Shown here one piece after another: positions 63,101-64,000 of a stretch of 64,000 bases of DNA. Source of the DNA: Pampus argenteus (taxonomy: Eukaryota; Chordata; Actinopteri; Scombriformes; Stromateidae); contig CM072871.1 in the NCBI GenBank assembly GCA_036937835.1, positions 4,207,001 to 4,271,000 on the forward strand, given 5' to 3'. The position numbers and the translations under genes were made by a program. The notes under the pieces are model-generated. The model made no database searches. It had not been told where the DNA came from and saw only the letters and a program-made list of their open reading frames with translations. The stretch's first letter is position 1. Every line of letters begins with the position of its first letter.

Positions 63101-64000
63101 ATGCGCCCATGAAAGCTATATGAACGCACGAATAAATACAAACATTTTCTCTTTGTATTGCATATTGATCTCAGGAGCTAAATCAGGTCTTGTCGTTTTT
63201 CTTAGACACAGGTAGGACACTGTTTTGGTTAAAGCATATAATTAAATTCACTATTCCCATTATATAGGATAAAGTGAGACATGACATATGACACAAAATC
63301 ATAAAGATACTTGAAATAAATATGTTTGGACTGTTTAAAAGCAACGATATCTGTAACATCTGTTCAAAGCTGTGGAAAAACTACGTTAGAAGAACTTAAA
63401 TATGAAGTGATTCATCTCTGACAAGTTGAATTCATCCCAAGGTCACCTCTGTTAGTCTCTAATAAATTGCCTTGTCCTCATCTGTCGGCTGTGGTTGCGT
63501 TTGGTTGCCGTCTTCTGTTAAAGTTCTCAGTTAAGTAAAGTTAGAAATAAAAATGTTTTCTTTTGTATTATATATATATATGTTGGATTTACTGGAACCT
63601 GGCACCAGCAGGTTATTATAAAGAGACCTATGTTGGCTTGATTATGACGGCAGCCAATTAGAATAGACTTGTAGGCAGAAAGCCACGTGGCATTGTGCCT
63701 CAGTCATCTCCTAAATAATTTGTGGTGTTCTTGCATTTGCTTGTGTTGTATTAACCGTGCACCTGCGAGGTATGGGATTACATACGTCTCCATAGAAGAA
63801 GAAGAAAAAAAAAACACATTGAAGGTGAATAAAAAAAACAAAAAAACCCGAAAACCTTAAAAAACAAAATTATACAAGAGTGAAACATTAGATTACAAGA
63901 TAGCGCAAATAATGACTTTGATTATTGAAGAAAAAAAAAAAAAAAGTGTGAATATTGTAATCAATGTTTCATGTAGTTTTAAGCTTTGAGGTCCTTTTTT
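57176..64000. other. Non-coding DNA, no gene seen
   Basis: The block holds a (GA)n tract at 57745-57761, poly(T) or poly(A) tracts near 57859-57871, 58443-58457, 59046-59060, 60003-60012 and 63930-63945, and an (AT)n array at 63567-63582. The longest frame (135 codons at 62516-62923, plus strand) carries hydrophobic and cysteine-rich stretches but no family signature. No tRNA, snRNA or transposon end was recognised. Confidence 0.5.

Overview
The window looks like 64 kb of ordinary nuclear DNA from a ray-finned fish, probably a percomorph-type teleost. The signs are an AT-rich composition, many (CA)n/(GT)n and (AT)n microsatellites, an L2-type LINE of the kind common in teleosts, and a decayed Tc1-like transposon. 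There is no bacterial gene order, operon, CRISPR array, phage or plasmid feature. Nearly all of the sequence is non-coding, and no complete host gene was recognised. It is best read as intergenic DNA and/or very long introns.

Layout. 0-8.8 kb: AT-rich non-coding DNA with simple repeats and one GC-rich patch near 5.5 kb. 8.8-9.5 kb: an internally deleted Tc1-like element. 9.5-29 kb: non-coding DNA with a weak exon-like stretch (12.9-13.2 kb) and several blocks resembling conserved non-coding DNA. 29.9-31.6 kb: the most gene-like unique sequence. It holds a GC-box/TATA pair on the plus strand and, separately, a CpG-rich stretch leading into a possible signal-anchor first exon on the minus strand. 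34.25-37.30 kb: a 5'-truncated L2-clade LINE on the minus strand, with an 800-codon frame (stop included) covering the end of the endonuclease and the whole reverse transcriptase. 41.2-42.65 kb: three long dinucleotide arrays followed by two old interspersed-repeat fragments. 44.7-44.9 kb: a much older LINE reverse-transcriptase remnant. 45-64 kb: non-coding DNA with several homeodomain-motif-rich blocks that could be enhancers.

The only long, clearly protein-coding frame is the LINE reverse transcriptase. The two LINE copies and the Tc1 relic show transposition of different ages: the 34-37 kb LINE is young, the 44.7 kb LINE is old, and the Tc1 copy has decayed after an internal deletion. I found no previously undescribed multi-gene system. 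The points most worth following up are the intact truncated LINE with its putative short target-site duplication, the possible minus-strand first exon at 31.2-31.3 kb, and the candidate regulatory blocks between 46 and 57 kb.
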